64,000 nt of DNA from Paenibacillus thiaminolyticus (GTDB lineage Bacteria > Bacillota > Bacilli > Paenibacillales > Paenibacillaceae). Every line of letters starts with the position of its first letter. The stretch's first letter is position 1. Under the pieces are notes generated by a model, which saw nothing but the letters and a program-made list of their open reading frames with translations, was not told the origin of the DNA and did no database searches. The DNA is taken from the NCBI RefSeq assembly GCF_007066085.1, contig NZ_CP041405.1:1488001-1552000 (forward strand), given 5' to 3'. Below are positions 45,452 to 54,082 of this stretch, piece after piece. Made by a program: the position numbers and the translations under genes.

Positions 45452-46477
45452 ATGATGCATATTGCGGTATGCGGATATTACGGAATGGGGAACTTCGGCA
45501 ACGATGTATGCCTGCGGACGCTGCAGAAGCGGTTCGACGGACATGCCGTCTACCCCTGGCTGCCGCAGATGAGCCCGGATGATACCGATGCCGTCATCAT
45601 CGGCGGCGGGGATCTGATTACGCTGTATTCCTTCAACCCTTACTACTTCCCGGCGGCGCTGCGCAATCATCCGACCTGGGTGTACAGCGTCAGCATTGTC
45701 GACGCGTATCCGGAAGAAACATGGCCGAAAGATCAGGTTAATCGGTACCAGGAACGGATACAGCGGGCCCAAAAGGCTGTATTCCGCGACGCCCTTTCGC
45801 TCGCTATCGCTTCCCGGGCCGGATTTCACCCGTATCCAACGATGGCGCCGGACATCGCTTTCGGCTATCAAGAACCCCGCTTCCCCGTGAAGCGGTTGTC
45901 TGACAGGCCGACGATCGGCATCGTCATATTCGCCTATTCCTCCTTCCCGTTCGAAGCGATGCTCCGGCTCTTCCTCCGGTTGTCGGGCCAAGGCTACCAT
46001 CTCGCCCTTATCCCCGTCATCAATCATCCGACCAACGGCTTCTCCGACTTCGGCATGTGCAATCGGCTGTACCAAGCCATGAAGGCTCGCGATCCCCGCG
46101 CCTCCGTCGAATCGCTGCCGCTGCTCATGGAGCTGGATGTCACCTATAGCATCATCCAGTCCATGGATATGCTGATCTCCTATAAGCTGCATCCGTCGCT
46201 CGCCGCGCTGCGCGCCGGGAAGCCCGTGTTCGCCTTCAGCAAGATGAACAAGGTCCGCAGTCTGCTCAGACAGTTCGGCATGGAGGAATATATCTGCTCC
46301 TATCAGGAGCCTGAGGAGGTCTATTGGCCGCGAATCGAGGACTTCCTCGAACACGGCCAGGCCAAGGCGCAGGCGGCGCTGCCCCGCATTCGCCAGGCCG
46401 AACGCGAGAGCGTGCGCCAGCTTCACCGACTGAAGGCGGATATAGAGCAGCAATGCCGGCAGCATCGCCGGTTCTGA
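45452..46477 (+). CDS. Polysaccharide pyruvyl transferase family protein
   Basis: 341 aa. The N-terminus MMHIAVCGYYGMGNFGNDV matches the glycine-rich start of the CsaB/WcaK pyruvyl transferase family. AVIIGGGDLIT (about residue 50) and the C-terminal MDMLISYKLHPSLAALRAG, with the conserved His, also match. These enzymes transfer pyruvate from PEP onto surface sugars, as in anchoring S-layer proteins to the wall; some members act in spore-coat polymers. AGGGAGG lies 4 nt before ATG 45452 and 7 nt before ATG 45455, so either may be used. The acceptor is unknown. Confidence 0.85.
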   Translation: MMHIAVCGYYGMGNFGNDVCLRTLQKRFDGHAVYPWLPQMSPDDTDAVIIGGGDLITLYSFNPYYFPAALRNHPTWVYSVSIVDAYPEETWPKDQVNRYQERIQRAQKAVFRDALSLAIASRAGFHPYPTMAPDIAFGYQEPRFPVKRLSDRPTIGIVIFAYSSFPFEAMLRLFLRLSGQGYHLALIPVINHPTNGFSDFGMCNRLYQAMKARDPRASVESLPLLMELDVTYSIIQSMDMLISYKLHPSLAALRAGKPVFAFSKMNKVRSLLRQFGMEEYICSYQEPEEVYWPRIEDFLEHGQAKAQAALPRIRQAERESVRQLHRLKADIEQQCRQHRRF

Positions 46478-46520
46478 TAGCTCTCTGAACATGATGATCG
46501 TGGGAGAGGAGGAAGCAAAG

Positions 46521-46808
46521 ATGTGGTTATGGTTCGGGTACGGCCGGCTTGACAGCAAGGTTCGTCATCTGGAGGAAAAAGTGGAGGAATTGGCTCATGG
46601 AGTAGACGAAGCGGCTTCTGGAGTCGTGCCTAATCAAGAATTAAGACGGTTCCTGGAGTTCAAGGTGGGGAGAGAGATCGTGGTCTACACCCCAAGCGCT
46701 GAAGTACGGGGCGTGCTCCTCTGCGTAGGGGCCGGAGTGCTACAGCTAAGGGAGACTGCCGGCGCCCGCGCGATCATTCCGTTTTCCAAAGTCACGTATA
46801 TCCAATAA
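46521..46808 (+). CDS. Small protein with coiled coil and Sm-like DUF2642-type domain
   Basis: 95 aa starting at ATG 46521 after GAGAGGAGGAAG. Residues 8-35 form an amphipathic helix (LDSKVRHLEEKVEELAHGV). The C-terminal half (VGREIVVYTPSAEVRGVLL onward) resembles the small beta-barrel of DUF2642/YuzF proteins, known from spore formers. It lies 43 bp after the pyruvyl transferase gene and 26 bp before a second protein of the same type, suggesting one operon. A spore-coat role is only suggested by family. Confidence 0.65.
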   Translation: MWLWFGYGRLDSKVRHLEEKVEELAHGVDEAASGVVPNQELRRFLEFKVGREIVVYTPSAEVRGVLLCVGAGVLQLRETAGARAIIPFSKVTYIQ

Positions 46809-46834
46809 TCGGCAAGAAGAGAGGAGACTTCGCG

Positions 46835-47041
46835 ATGAACTTTCGCCAACTGCTGCGGGGGTATATCGGGACGGTGGTCGAAATCATTACCGCTCATGGC
46901 GTGACGGCGGGCAGAGTGCAATCCGTCGGCAGTTCCACTCTCACCCTCAAAGTTCCGCCAATTGTGGACGGGCCTTCCGGACAAATCGCCGCCATTCCGC
47001 TGCAAGCGATCGAATTCGTCCGCATTCCTGCAGACGGATGA
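46835..47041 (+). CDS. DUF2642-type small protein
   Basis: 68 aa, start after GAAGAGAGGAG. The whole length is one small beta-barrel: YIGTVVEIITAHGVTAGRVQ then AIPLQAIEFVRI. This is the same fold type as the C-terminal half of the preceding protein (EIVVYTPSAEVRGVLL ... IIPFSKVTYIQ), so the two may be partners or paralogues. Confidence 0.65.
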   Translation: MNFRQLLRGYIGTVVEIITAHGVTAGRVQSVGSSTLTLKVPPIVDGPSGQIAAIPLQAIEFVRIPADG

Positions 47042-47048
47042 TGGTGCT

Positions 47049-47077
47049 GGGGCGCACGGGAAGGGAGCGTGCGCCCC
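47049..47077. terminator. GC-rich hairpin after the small-protein operon
   Basis: A perfect 10-bp stem GGGGCGCACG/CGTGCGCCCC, 9-nt loop, 7 bp after the stop codon. No T run, so its strength as a terminator is uncertain. Confidence 0.5.
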
Positions 47078-47158
47078 GGCACTGCCGGTAATCGCTATGG
47101 CCATTCCCCTCCCAGTCCAGCGGGTGCCAAGCCCCCGGGTGCAGAGCTAAGCCGTTGC

Positions 47159-47413
47159 TTAACGATGTCCTTGGACGGGACGCTCCAGTGCGTACAGATC
47201 GTCTTCCAGAGCGGCCATCCGCTCGAGAAGCAGCTTCCTTGCATCCTGAACCGCCTGATTATACAAATGCGGGCCCAATTCCTTGATCATAAAATCAATG
47301 AGCTGCTCCGCTCCGATATCACCAAGCTCCTCCGAGCGTTCTTCCGCGAAATACTGCTTCACCTGCTCTATAATATGTTCCTTCCGTTCTCTGGGCAGCT
47401 TAATCGGATTCAT
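47159..47413 (-). CDS. DUF2164-type small protein
   Basis: 84 aa. The start is MNPIKLPRERKEHIIEQVKQ at ATG 47413, 6 nt after AAGGAGGT; the longer open frame is not used. The sequence IIEQVKQYFAEERSEELGDI and AEQLIDFMIKELGPHLYNQA is typical of DUF2164. The function of the family is unknown. It lies in a leftward group of small genes (47159-48287). Confidence 0.75.
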   Translation of the reverse strand: MNPIKLPRERKEHIIEQVKQYFAEERSEELGDIGAEQLIDFMIKELGPHLYNQAVQDARKLLLERMAALEDDLYALERPVQGHR

Positions 47414-47468
47414 GCCATACCTCCTTCGTTGCTTGCGTTGAACTTCAATCACAGCCATAGGGATCGCA

Positions 47469-47660
47469 TCAGCGATCCGGCGGATAGACCGGAGGCTGTC
47501 CGATTCGGCTCTCCTTCTCGTGAATAGACAAGTCCAACCATCGGATTGTTCTGTGCAGCGCACGGATGACCAGAATACAGATGTAGACCCCAAGGACGAA
47601 CACCACCATATAAATAAGAAGCGGGATAAATCCGAAAAATGAAAAAAATCCGATATCCAT
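47469..47660 (-). CDS. Small single-pass membrane protein
   Basis: 63 aa. One hydrophobic helix (FIPLLIYMVVFVLGVYICIL, residues about 11-30) is followed by a charged tail ending in PPVYPPDR. RBS GGGAGGCAGG precedes ATG 47660. No family recognised. It is placed between the DUF402-type and DUF2164 genes on the same strand. Confidence 0.6.
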   Translation of the reverse strand: MDIGFFSFFGFIPLLIYMVVFVLGVYICILVIRALHRTIRWLDLSIHEKESRIGQPPVYPPDR

Positions 47661-47735
47661 CGAACCTGCCTCCCTCTGTTATGATTCGCACTGCGCCATC
47701 CCCGCCAGCCACGGCCGGCAAGCTGCCCCACAACC

Positions 47736-48287
47736 CTATCCGTTCGGGTAAGGACGCAGCAGCAGCTTCAGCTGGCGGAAATCATCCATCCCGTTGCGCA
47801 CGGCAGCCAGCTCTGTTATATGTTCCATCAAATGATGCGCTTCCTCGGACGCCAGCCGGTATTGTTCCTCCGAAATGCGTCCCAGGCGCAGCGCTTCGTC
47901 CAATTCCTCTTCATCCAGCAAGAACCTCTTCCCTGACGGGAGCAGGACGACGTCCAGATACAAATCGTCATAATACGGAATCCCGCGCTCATCCAATACG
48001 GGAGGCTCGCAGACGTCCACATACCACTGGACCACTTCTTCCTGGTCATTCAGCATCGTCGTCACGGAATAACGCTTCCCTTGCGGGAAATGCTGCATCC
48101 AATAGTAGCCGGCATCCGCCAGCACGAGCTTCCGTCCGTCCATTTTTTTAATAAGCGGCGCACGCACGGCATGGAAATGGAGCAGCGTCACATAGCCTGA
48201 GAAAGCATCGGTTTCCTGACGCATGATAGCAAACTCACGCGTTTCGATCCGTTTCCAGTCACTGCGGTCAGCATGTTTTCGTTTCAT
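47736..48287 (-). CDS. DUF402 (YgaC/Ntdp-like) protein
   Basis: 183 aa starting at ATG 48287 (AAAGG at 8 nt); a GTG at 48317 is possible. GYYWMQHFPQGKRYSVTTM, VVQWYVDVCEPP and YYDDLYLDVVLLPSG are hallmark stretches of DUF402. Its B. subtilis and Staphylococcus members hydrolyse nucleoside tri- and diphosphates with a metal bound by Asp/Glu residues, which are present here (YVDV, DDLYLDV, DEEELDEAL). Activity is inferred from the family. Confidence 0.85.
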   Translation of the reverse strand: MKRKHADRSDWKRIETREFAIMRQETDAFSGYVTLLHFHAVRAPLIKKMDGRKLVLADAGYYWMQHFPQGKRYSVTTMLNDQEEVVQWYVDVCEPPVLDERGIPYYDDLYLDVVLLPSGKRFLLDEEELDEALRLGRISEEQYRLASEEAHHLMEHITELAAVRNGMDDFRQLKLLLRPYPNG

Positions 48288-48367
48288 GAAGTCAACCTTT
48301 CTTCTCTCCAAATACACGTTCTCCGTAAATCTCTTCCATTATACCGTTAATCCGCCGGAAAATCTGC

Positions 48368-48396
48368 AAAAAAAAGAACATCGCTCCCGATGTCCT
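48368..48396 (-). terminator. Terminator of the type VII secretion operon
   Basis: Minus-strand stem ACATCG/CGATGT with a 4-nt loop is followed by TCTTTTTTTT, 38 bp past the phosphatase stop codon. Confidence 0.8.
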
Positions 48397-48433
48397 TTCT
48401 TGGCGTATGAATAGCAGACCAGCATACCTTACC

Positions 48434-49258
48434 TCACCACGACACCTCAATAAATGAGGCGTCATCCGTCAGCGCGCCGCCCTGCGGCTGATCCAGCATC
48501 CGCTGAAGCTCCGCATCTGATGGCGTCCCGCTGCAGCCGTCCAGCTCGCGCAACCCATCCGTATAACAAAGCAGCCGGTACGTCCCGGAACCGGGCAGCT
48601 CCATCGTGAACAGATGCGGCTCACCGCCGACCGGGCCGGTTAACGTAGACCAACGCTCGCCGATGCGTCTCTTATCCTGGAACGGCGCCTTCACTTCCGT
48701 GCCGTTCACCCACAGGCGCAGACGGCAGTCGCCCTGCCACGCCAGCCACAGTCTTCCTTTGCGAAGCCCGCTGCGGCTGGCACGCTCGATGCGGCCGCAG
48801 ATGAACATCGATTCGCTGCCGCGGCAACGCTTCTCTTCAAGCACTTCCCTCAGCAGCCGCGGCGTGCCATGAGGTATCGGCAGACCTTCTACCGCCTCAG
48901 TCGCCGGGCCGGTCAGCCCTCCGATATAGGCATGGAAGGCCTGCTCGCTCAGCGGCGCTCCCAGGTCTGCGAGCCAGCTGAGCAGCCGCTCGCCCAGGAA
49001 CCGGGCGGCGAAGTCGCCCTGATAGCTCAGGCTGACCCCGTCGCACAGCACGAAGCTGCAGCCGTTGCCCTGCAGATGCAGTCCGAGGAAGTCCTGCCCG
49101 TTCTCGCGCTGCTGGACCGTCTCCTCCGCCCGCGCATAGCCGTACCTGCACCGGTACGGGTGGTCAATGATCGTTACGGGATGCTCCATATGCTGGGAGC
49201 ACAGGATTCGCTGTACCGCCGTATCATGTCGGGACGACTTTTTTCGGCCAATTCGCAT
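48434..49258 (-). CDS. PP2C-like Ser/Thr phosphatase of the type VII locus
   Basis: 274 aa. PP2C features include FVLCDGVSLSYQGDFAARFL (metal-binding Asp and the DGxxxxxxG stretch), LLCYTDGLREL and the C-terminal LTDDASFIEV with the metal-binding Asp. An early acidic motif is GQDFLGLHL. ATG 49258 has GGGGAG at 7 nt, better than ATG 49273. It is the last gene of the operon, directly after a vWA gene, with a kinase-like gene just before that. It probably removes phosphates placed by that kinase. Confidence 0.8.
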   Translation of the reverse strand: MRIGRKKSSRHDTAVQRILCSQHMEHPVTIIDHPYRCRYGYARAEETVQQRENGQDFLGLHLQGNGCSFVLCDGVSLSYQGDFAARFLGERLLSWLADLGAPLSEQAFHAYIGGLTGPATEAVEGLPIPHGTPRLLREVLEEKRCRGSESMFICGRIERASRSGLRKGRLWLAWQGDCRLRLWVNGTEVKAPFQDKRRIGERWSTLTGPVGGEPHLFTMELPGSGTYRLLCYTDGLRELDGCSGTPSDAELQRMLDQPQGGALTDDASFIEVSW

Positions 49259-49275
49259 GCGCAATCTCCCCATCC

Positions 49276-50028
49276 CTACCGAACCGGCGTCGCCGCCGAC
49301 ATCTGGAACCCGATGGACACGAGCTCCGCGCAGCTTCCGGGGAGCATCATGCGCGCGCCGGGAGCGAGCTGATAATCCGCCTCGACCAGCATCTCCCGGT
49401 AACTCTCCGGCAGGACGGAGGACATGTTGCGCAGCTTCCCGGCATGCTCATCCTTGAATGGCGTGTCCGCCATAATTCCTTTCCAGCGGCGCGGCTCCGC
49501 GATCGGCGAGCCCATAATATGATCGGATATGAAAATATTCTCCACCAGCACATTGCCGTCCGGCACGCTCATTTGCATAATCCGCTTCGCGATCGGCTCC
49601 GGGTCCTCCCCTGTCGCGACCCCGTCGGTCATATGGCACACAAGCGGAGCCGGGCAGTCCTGCATATTCGGCAGCTCCCCCTCAAGGATCCGCTCCGCCT
49701 GCCGGAACGCCTTGGCCGAATCGGAGAACCGGACCGGCGTCAGATCCGGCAGCGAGCCAAGACTGGCGATCTCGTCGATACCCTTGATGCCGTTCAGCAG
49801 ATCGTATACATCGTCACTGTAGGCCAGTATAGCCAGGCGGTACCGGGGAGTCAGCCGGTTGCCCTTGGTGGAACGGAACACCATCTGCCGAATCGCCAAG
49901 GATAGCGCTTCGTATACAATGTCAATCCGGCGCTTCCCGTCCATCAGCATATTCATCGAAGCGCTAATGTCAATGAGATAAATAATGAGCGCCGGCGTCC
50001 GTTGGGAAGCTTGTATGGTATAATTCAT
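49276..50028 (-). CDS. von Willebrand factor A domain protein (TerY-like)
   Basis: About 250 aa. The MIDAS motif is IYLIDISASMNM (DxSxS), followed by VCHMTDGVATG with the distal Asp. The whole length is one vWA domain similar to TerY/YegL proteins, cytoplasmic and without signal peptide. ATG 50028 has AGGTGA 12 nt upstream; a GTG at 50043 is possible. It lies between the kinase-like and phosphatase genes. In Ter systems, a TerY vWA protein, a PP2C phosphatase and a kinase form a signalling triad; here the same trio is in a secretion operon. Confidence 0.82.
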   Translation of the reverse strand: MNYTIQASQRTPALIIYLIDISASMNMLMDGKRRIDIVYEALSLAIRQMVFRSTKGNRLTPRYRLAILAYSDDVYDLLNGIKGIDEIASLGSLPDLTPVRFSDSAKAFRQAERILEGELPNMQDCPAPLVCHMTDGVATGEDPEPIAKRIMQMSVPDGNVLVENIFISDHIMGSPIAEPRRWKGIMADTPFKDEHAGKLRNMSSVLPESYREMLVEADYQLAPGARMMLPGSCAELVSIGFQMSAATPVR

Positions 50029-50075
50029 CCGCTTCGGTGTCACCTCAGTTCTGTCATGCTTTTCGGATTCAATGA

Positions 50076-52028
50076 TTAAATATCGGGAAGCTCATGCTCC
50101 CGATCTTTCAAATATTTATAAATATGTCCCGCCCGGGCGGACATGTCAGGCTTCTTATTGAAGTAATCGGGATCCTTCTCATAGCGATTCGCGAATTCCA
50201 GCGCTGTCTTTCGAGCCTTCTCATGATTATCCCGCTTGGCGGAATTATAGGTCTTGTTATAGGAGGCCACGAGCAGGACCGCATCCCGCTCCCGAATCCG
50301 CTCCAGTTCTTCCTCCTGCTCCTTGCGCTTGCGGGCCTCTTCCTCCTGCTTGCGCTTCTGCGCCTCGGCCTGCTGCTGCTTCCACTGGAGGTACATCTCA
50401 TATTTCGCTTGCTTATCATACTTCTCCTGAAGCTTCTTCCGCTCTTCTTCCTTCTTCTTCTGTTCAGCCCGCTTCTGCTCAGCCAGCTTCTGCTGCTCCA
50501 GCTTCTTCCACTCCTGATCCTTCTTCGCCTCTTCCTCACGATGCGCCGCCAGCCGCGCTTCGTCCTCCTGCTTGCGGCGGGCTTCCTCCTCCGCCTGCTT
50601 CCGGGCCAGATCCGCCTCTTCCCGCTGCTTCGCGGCCAACGCCTCCTGCTGCTCCTTCGCCTTCATTGCATCGGCTTGCAGCATATTATACACAAGCGGA
50701 CTCGCTCCCAGCAGCAGCATGACAATGCCGGCCGCCAGCAGCGCGGCGGTTCTGCGGCGCGTCCACGGGCGCTTCCCGGACGGAGCCTGCTCCGCGCGCA
50801 GCCGTTCCTGCAAGCCTGCGATAGCGGCCGCCAGTTCAACCTCCATCGGGCTTCCGGCAGAGACGAAATGATGCGCCGAACGGTATACATCAAGCGCGCT
50901 CTGCCATTGCCCCTTCTTCTCGAGCTCCCTGGCCTGGTTGAACAGACGATCCACCACGTTCGGATCGGACAAGTCTGCCGTCCCGGAAGTCGCAGACGGC
51001 GGAACCGGGTCTTGCCCGGCCGGCTCGGACTCCAGCCTGCTCTCTGGCGTCCCGCCAGCAGGCTCAGGCTGAGGCTGCACCGTGATCGGCTCGTCAGCGG
51101 ACACGCCAGACAAAATAATGAGCCATTCGCCGAAGGTCGGGCAACTGCTCAAGTCTTGGCTCTCCCATGCCCGGACAAATAGCTCGGCAATCTTCGTCCC
51201 CCAGCGCTCCTCCAGCGAGCGCTTCATCAATCCGTACCGCTCGCAGGCGGTCTGCATTTCATGCTGATCGAAATAACTCTCGCCCCATGCGCGCCCGATG
51301 ACTCTGTCATCGGACCAGCCGAGCATCTCGGCGAGAATGACCGCTCCGGCGAACCGATCCGCATACGCGCTCCACAATCCGCTTTGAACGGTGCGGTGGG
51401 CCGCATACCCTGGCGAACCGGCGAGAAGCACGTCCGGCCGGTCCAGCTTCGGGCTGTACATCTGCTCTACGTCGACGAGCTCGATCTTGGATCCGTTGCG
51501 ATGCTTGTTAACTTCCGAAAAAAACGGAAGCAATACGTTCGGCGCAGACAAATCGCAGTGAGCCAATCCTTTTTGCTCCATCCCCGAGCAGATCTGCGCA
51601 AGGGATGTTGCCAGCTCGAGGCTTTCCCGACGGGTAAGAGCCCGCTGGGCTGCGATAATATCCAACCAGGTAGGGCCATGTACCCATGGCATCAGCACCG
51701 CATATAACAGGTCGGTATGCGCCTGGATGATTCCTCCGTTTTTTTCAGGAGTCAAGATGTGCCGCTTGCATACGCTAAGCCCGGGCAAGGCACTGTACGC
51801 ATCCAGCTGATCCGACTGGTAGACCATGGCCGGTATGCGGTATTTCGGAAAGAACACCTTGAGCGCCTTCATCCCCTGCACGTCGCCGTCATGCGGGATC
51901 AATTGGTATACGATTCCTTGTCTTCCGGCCTGCGCGTAAGCCAGACCGGGAGCAGCCGGGTGCTCTCCAATGAGATAATCGGCTTCATACAGCCGGATCG
52001 AATCTCCCGGATTCGGCTGAAATGACAT
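50076..52028 (-). CDS. Protein kinase-like/TM/coiled-coil protein (EssB-like layout)
   Basis: 650 aa. Residues about 10-310 are a protein-kinase fold with catalytic residues retained: Lys57 in MKALKVF, HCDLSAPNV with Asp159 and Asn164, and Asp186 in LVDVEQ (in place of DFG). A linker (310-425) contains a TPR-like helical pair. One TM helix (about 428-448, AALLAAGIVMLLLGASPLVY) follows a WTRRR stop, indicating N-in. The next 150 residues are a Lys/Glu/Gln-rich coiled coil, ending in a small helical domain. EssB/YukC has the same order (pseudokinase, TM, helical outer domain), and no other EssB is encoded here. It could be an active kinase, an EssB substitute, or both. Confidence 0.72.
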   Translation of the reverse strand: MSFQPNPGDSIRLYEADYLIGEHPAAPGLAYAQAGRQGIVYQLIPHDGDVQGMKALKVFFPKYRIPAMVYQSDQLDAYSALPGLSVCKRHILTPEKNGGIIQAHTDLLYAVLMPWVHGPTWLDIIAAQRALTRRESLELATSLAQICSGMEQKGLAHCDLSAPNVLLPFFSEVNKHRNGSKIELVDVEQMYSPKLDRPDVLLAGSPGYAAHRTVQSGLWSAYADRFAGAVILAEMLGWSDDRVIGRAWGESYFDQHEMQTACERYGLMKRSLEERWGTKIAELFVRAWESQDLSSCPTFGEWLIILSGVSADEPITVQPQPEPAGGTPESRLESEPAGQDPVPPSATSGTADLSDPNVVDRLFNQARELEKKGQWQSALDVYRSAHHFVSAGSPMEVELAAAIAGLQERLRAEQAPSGKRPWTRRRTAALLAAGIVMLLLGASPLVYNMLQADAMKAKEQQEALAAKQREEADLARKQAEEEARRKQEDEARLAAHREEEAKKDQEWKKLEQQKLAEQKRAEQKKKEEERKKLQEKYDKQAKYEMYLQWKQQQAEAQKRKQEEEARKRKEQEEELERIRERDAVLLVASYNKTYNSAKRDNHEKARKTALEFANRYEKDPDYFNKKPDMSARAGHIYKYLKDREHELPDI

Positions 52029-52155
52029 TCCCCATCCCCCCGTGGTGATTCAGGTTACCTAATGCGGCATACTGCAAGAAAACCGGGAGTCGCTACAACG
52101 CCCGGTTTTCTTATCAGGTTCATGCGCAGCGGCAGCACAGCCCCGCATTCAGATA

Positions 52156-52431
52156 TTAGCGCTGTTGGTCGATAGTGCGGAACTTGTTCGCAATCACGCG
52201 CAGTTCTTCGCTGATGCCGTTCAGCGTCTGAACGAAAGCCTGCATCTGTCTGCTCGCTTCCTGGAACTCCTGGAAGAAGCGTTGTTTCGTCATCCCTTCC
52301 CATTGGCCTTCCATGCCTTGAATCGCTTGCGTCAGGCCGGAGACCACCTGTTGGCTTTGCTCTCCGCCCTGCTTGAATTGATTCGCGACCTGGTCCACTT
52401 GTTCAGGTGTTATTAAAATACGGCCTGCCAT
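52156..52431 (-). CDS. WXG100 protein (EsxA/YukE type)
   Basis: 91 aa, two helices joined by the WEG turn (GQWEGM, residues about 40-45), the WXG100 signature. N-terminal ITPEQVDQVANQF and C-terminal ISEELRVIANKFRTIDQQR are typical. RBS AAAGGAGGAAG. These helical hairpins are secreted by the EssC ATPase and often carry effector partners. It is the only canonical WXG100 gene in the window. Confidence 0.95.
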   Translation of the reverse strand: MAGRILITPEQVDQVANQFKQGGEQSQQVVSGLTQAIQGMEGQWEGMTKQRFFQEFQEASRQMQAFVQTLNGISEELRVIANKFRTIDQQR

Positions 52432-52538
52432 TATTAACTTCCTCCTTTGGAAATGGATAGGATAAATGCTAGGTCAATTGTACATGAAATCCATTCCTAC
52501 TCGGTAAGAGGCCCTGGTCCTAATTTCCATATAACCTT

Positions 52539-52841
52539 TTACTTAGCTGTTGAGACTTCTTGAAGAACTTTTTGGAAAGCTTCTTCTTCATAGTTCGAAA
52601 AACCTACATGGGCGACAACGTCGATATCCTCATGATTGAATAAAAAGGAAAAGTTCTCATCTATGTATCCTTCCGGATAGACGACGCCCAAATAATCAAA
52701 CAGACGATTTGTCTTGATTTGAAGCTGCTTGCGGCCATATATCATCAATTTCTTACTTCCGTCGCGCAGCAATACGATCGAGCCCAGCGGAAGTAACGTC
52801 TTGTCATGTGTAGGACGGAGTTGTTCTGCTTGATTCTTCAA
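52539..52841 (-). CDS. DUF4176 protein of the type VII locus
   Basis: 100 aa starting at TTG 52841 (AAGGGAAGGG upstream). TLLPLGSIVLLRDGSKKLMIYGRK and LFDYLGVVYPEGYI are the DUF4176 signature. Members occur next to WXG100 secretion genes in Bacillota, but their role is unknown. It lies between the candidate substrate gene and the WXG100 gene. Confidence 0.85.
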   Translation of the reverse strand: MKNQAEQLRPTHDKTLLPLGSIVLLRDGSKKLMIYGRKQLQIKTNRLFDYLGVVYPEGYIDENFSFLFNHEDIDVVAHVGFSNYEEEAFQKVLQEVSTAK

Positions 52842-52883
52842 ATCGCACCCTTCCCTTCTCTGTTCAATTGCGTCTCTGACCCG

Positions 52884-54077
52884 TTAAGATCCGTTCCCGG
52901 GGGACCATTTGCCAAGCCCCCCGAACGTGTCCGAGACGGAATCGGCGATGCGCTTCGCTGTCTTCGTCGTTCCGCTCTTGACCGCCTTCACTCCATCGGC
53001 CACCGTGTCCGAGACGGATTGCACTTTCGTTGAGAGCGACTTCGTACTGTCCGACACCGAATCGGATGCGCCGTCCACGACGCTGTCTACCGCGTCCACC
53101 GCATAGGTTTTCAATGACTTGCCGTTAACCGTGACTTCCGAGGCCATGGAAATAACGGCACCTGCGGCCAATCCGACTCCGGCCCCGACGATCGTCCCTC
53201 CTACCGGAACGACGGAGCCGACATATGCGCCGACCGCGGCGCTGGCTGCCATCGTGCCCAGGCCGAGCGAGCCGTTCACGACGCCGCTTGCCACCGCGCG
53301 GCTGGCTCCCCCCGCTTCATAATCCGTCATCACGGCAGTTCCCGTGTCGTAGGCGAGGCCGGCATAGCCCAGCTTCGCGCTCCATCCATTGAGCGAGAAG
53401 GCTTCCTTCATCGCGATGCTCGGGTCGACGAACTTCCATACATTGCGGTGATTGGACGCGTTCGAAGCGGCATACCGTGTGCCGTGAATCCCTTCCGACA
53501 TCGCGTAGTCGGATCGGGCCCCGCTAATCGTGACATAACCGTCTCCCCGCACATTGACGTTGAATTTGTCACGGTGCATGCGCAGCATATCATAGCCGCC
53601 CTTGCCGATGCCGTATAATTGGGCTTCCGTCGGCTTCCAGCTTAATCCGATGCTGGTTCCCCCTCCGTTCATCGCGCGAACGGCTGAATTCGGATTCGAG
53701 ATCGTCCCGAGCCCCGGTGCAACCCCAGGAAGAATAAGAGACGTCCCCCCCATCATGATGCCGCTGAATATGGCCGTTGCCGATCCGATCTTAGCCCCAG
53801 GCGGCAAAATGCTGTTCGTCTGCTGATCAGCCGTCTGGAATTGCTCCGCTTTCGTACTGATTTGCTTGCCCAGCTCGAACAACAACTCGTGAATCTGGGA
53901 AGACAGACGCGATGCCTGCTGCCATTCTTCCATGACGGATGTCCTAATCGAAGACTCCCATGTCAACGTATGCAGCGCCTGACTCAGAGACGATTGAATA
54001 GTTTGTATTTGTTCCGCCGCAATTTGAAGCTGACGGCCCAAATCACGGAGCGCATCCGGATATACGAGAATACGCAT
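52884..54077 (-). CDS. Candidate type VII substrate with WXG-like N-terminus and glycine-rich region
   Basis: About 397 aa from ATG 54077 (RBS AGGGAAGG). Residues 1-90 form a helical hairpin (LQIAAEQIQTIQSSL and TWESSIRTSVMEEWQQ) like WXG100/LXG targeting domains. The middle is a glycine/alanine-rich, membrane-active-looking stretch (GLGTMAASAAVGAYVGSVVP and VGAGVGLAAGAVISM). The C-terminus is Ser/Asp/Thr-rich with repeated SVSD and DSV units. No known toxin catalytic motif was seen and no immunity gene is obvious. It is probably secreted by the EssC system, perhaps as a pore-forming or structural effector; that is inference. Confidence 0.65.
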   Translation of the reverse strand: MRILVYPDALRDLGRQLQIAAEQIQTIQSSLSQALHTLTWESSIRTSVMEEWQQASRLSSQIHELLFELGKQISTKAEQFQTADQQTNSILPPGAKIGSATAIFSGIMMGGTSLILPGVAPGLGTISNPNSAVRAMNGGGTSIGLSWKPTEAQLYGIGKGGYDMLRMHRDKFNVNVRGDGYVTISGARSDYAMSEGIHGTRYAASNASNHRNVWKFVDPSIAMKEAFSLNGWSAKLGYAGLAYDTGTAVMTDYEAGGASRAVASGVVNGSLGLGTMAASAAVGAYVGSVVPVGGTIVGAGVGLAAGAVISMASEVTVNGKSLKTYAVDAVDSVVDGASDSVSDSTKSLSTKVQSVSDTVADGVKAVKSGTTKTAKRIADSVSDTFGGLGKWSPGNGS

Positions 54078-54082
54078 CGTTG

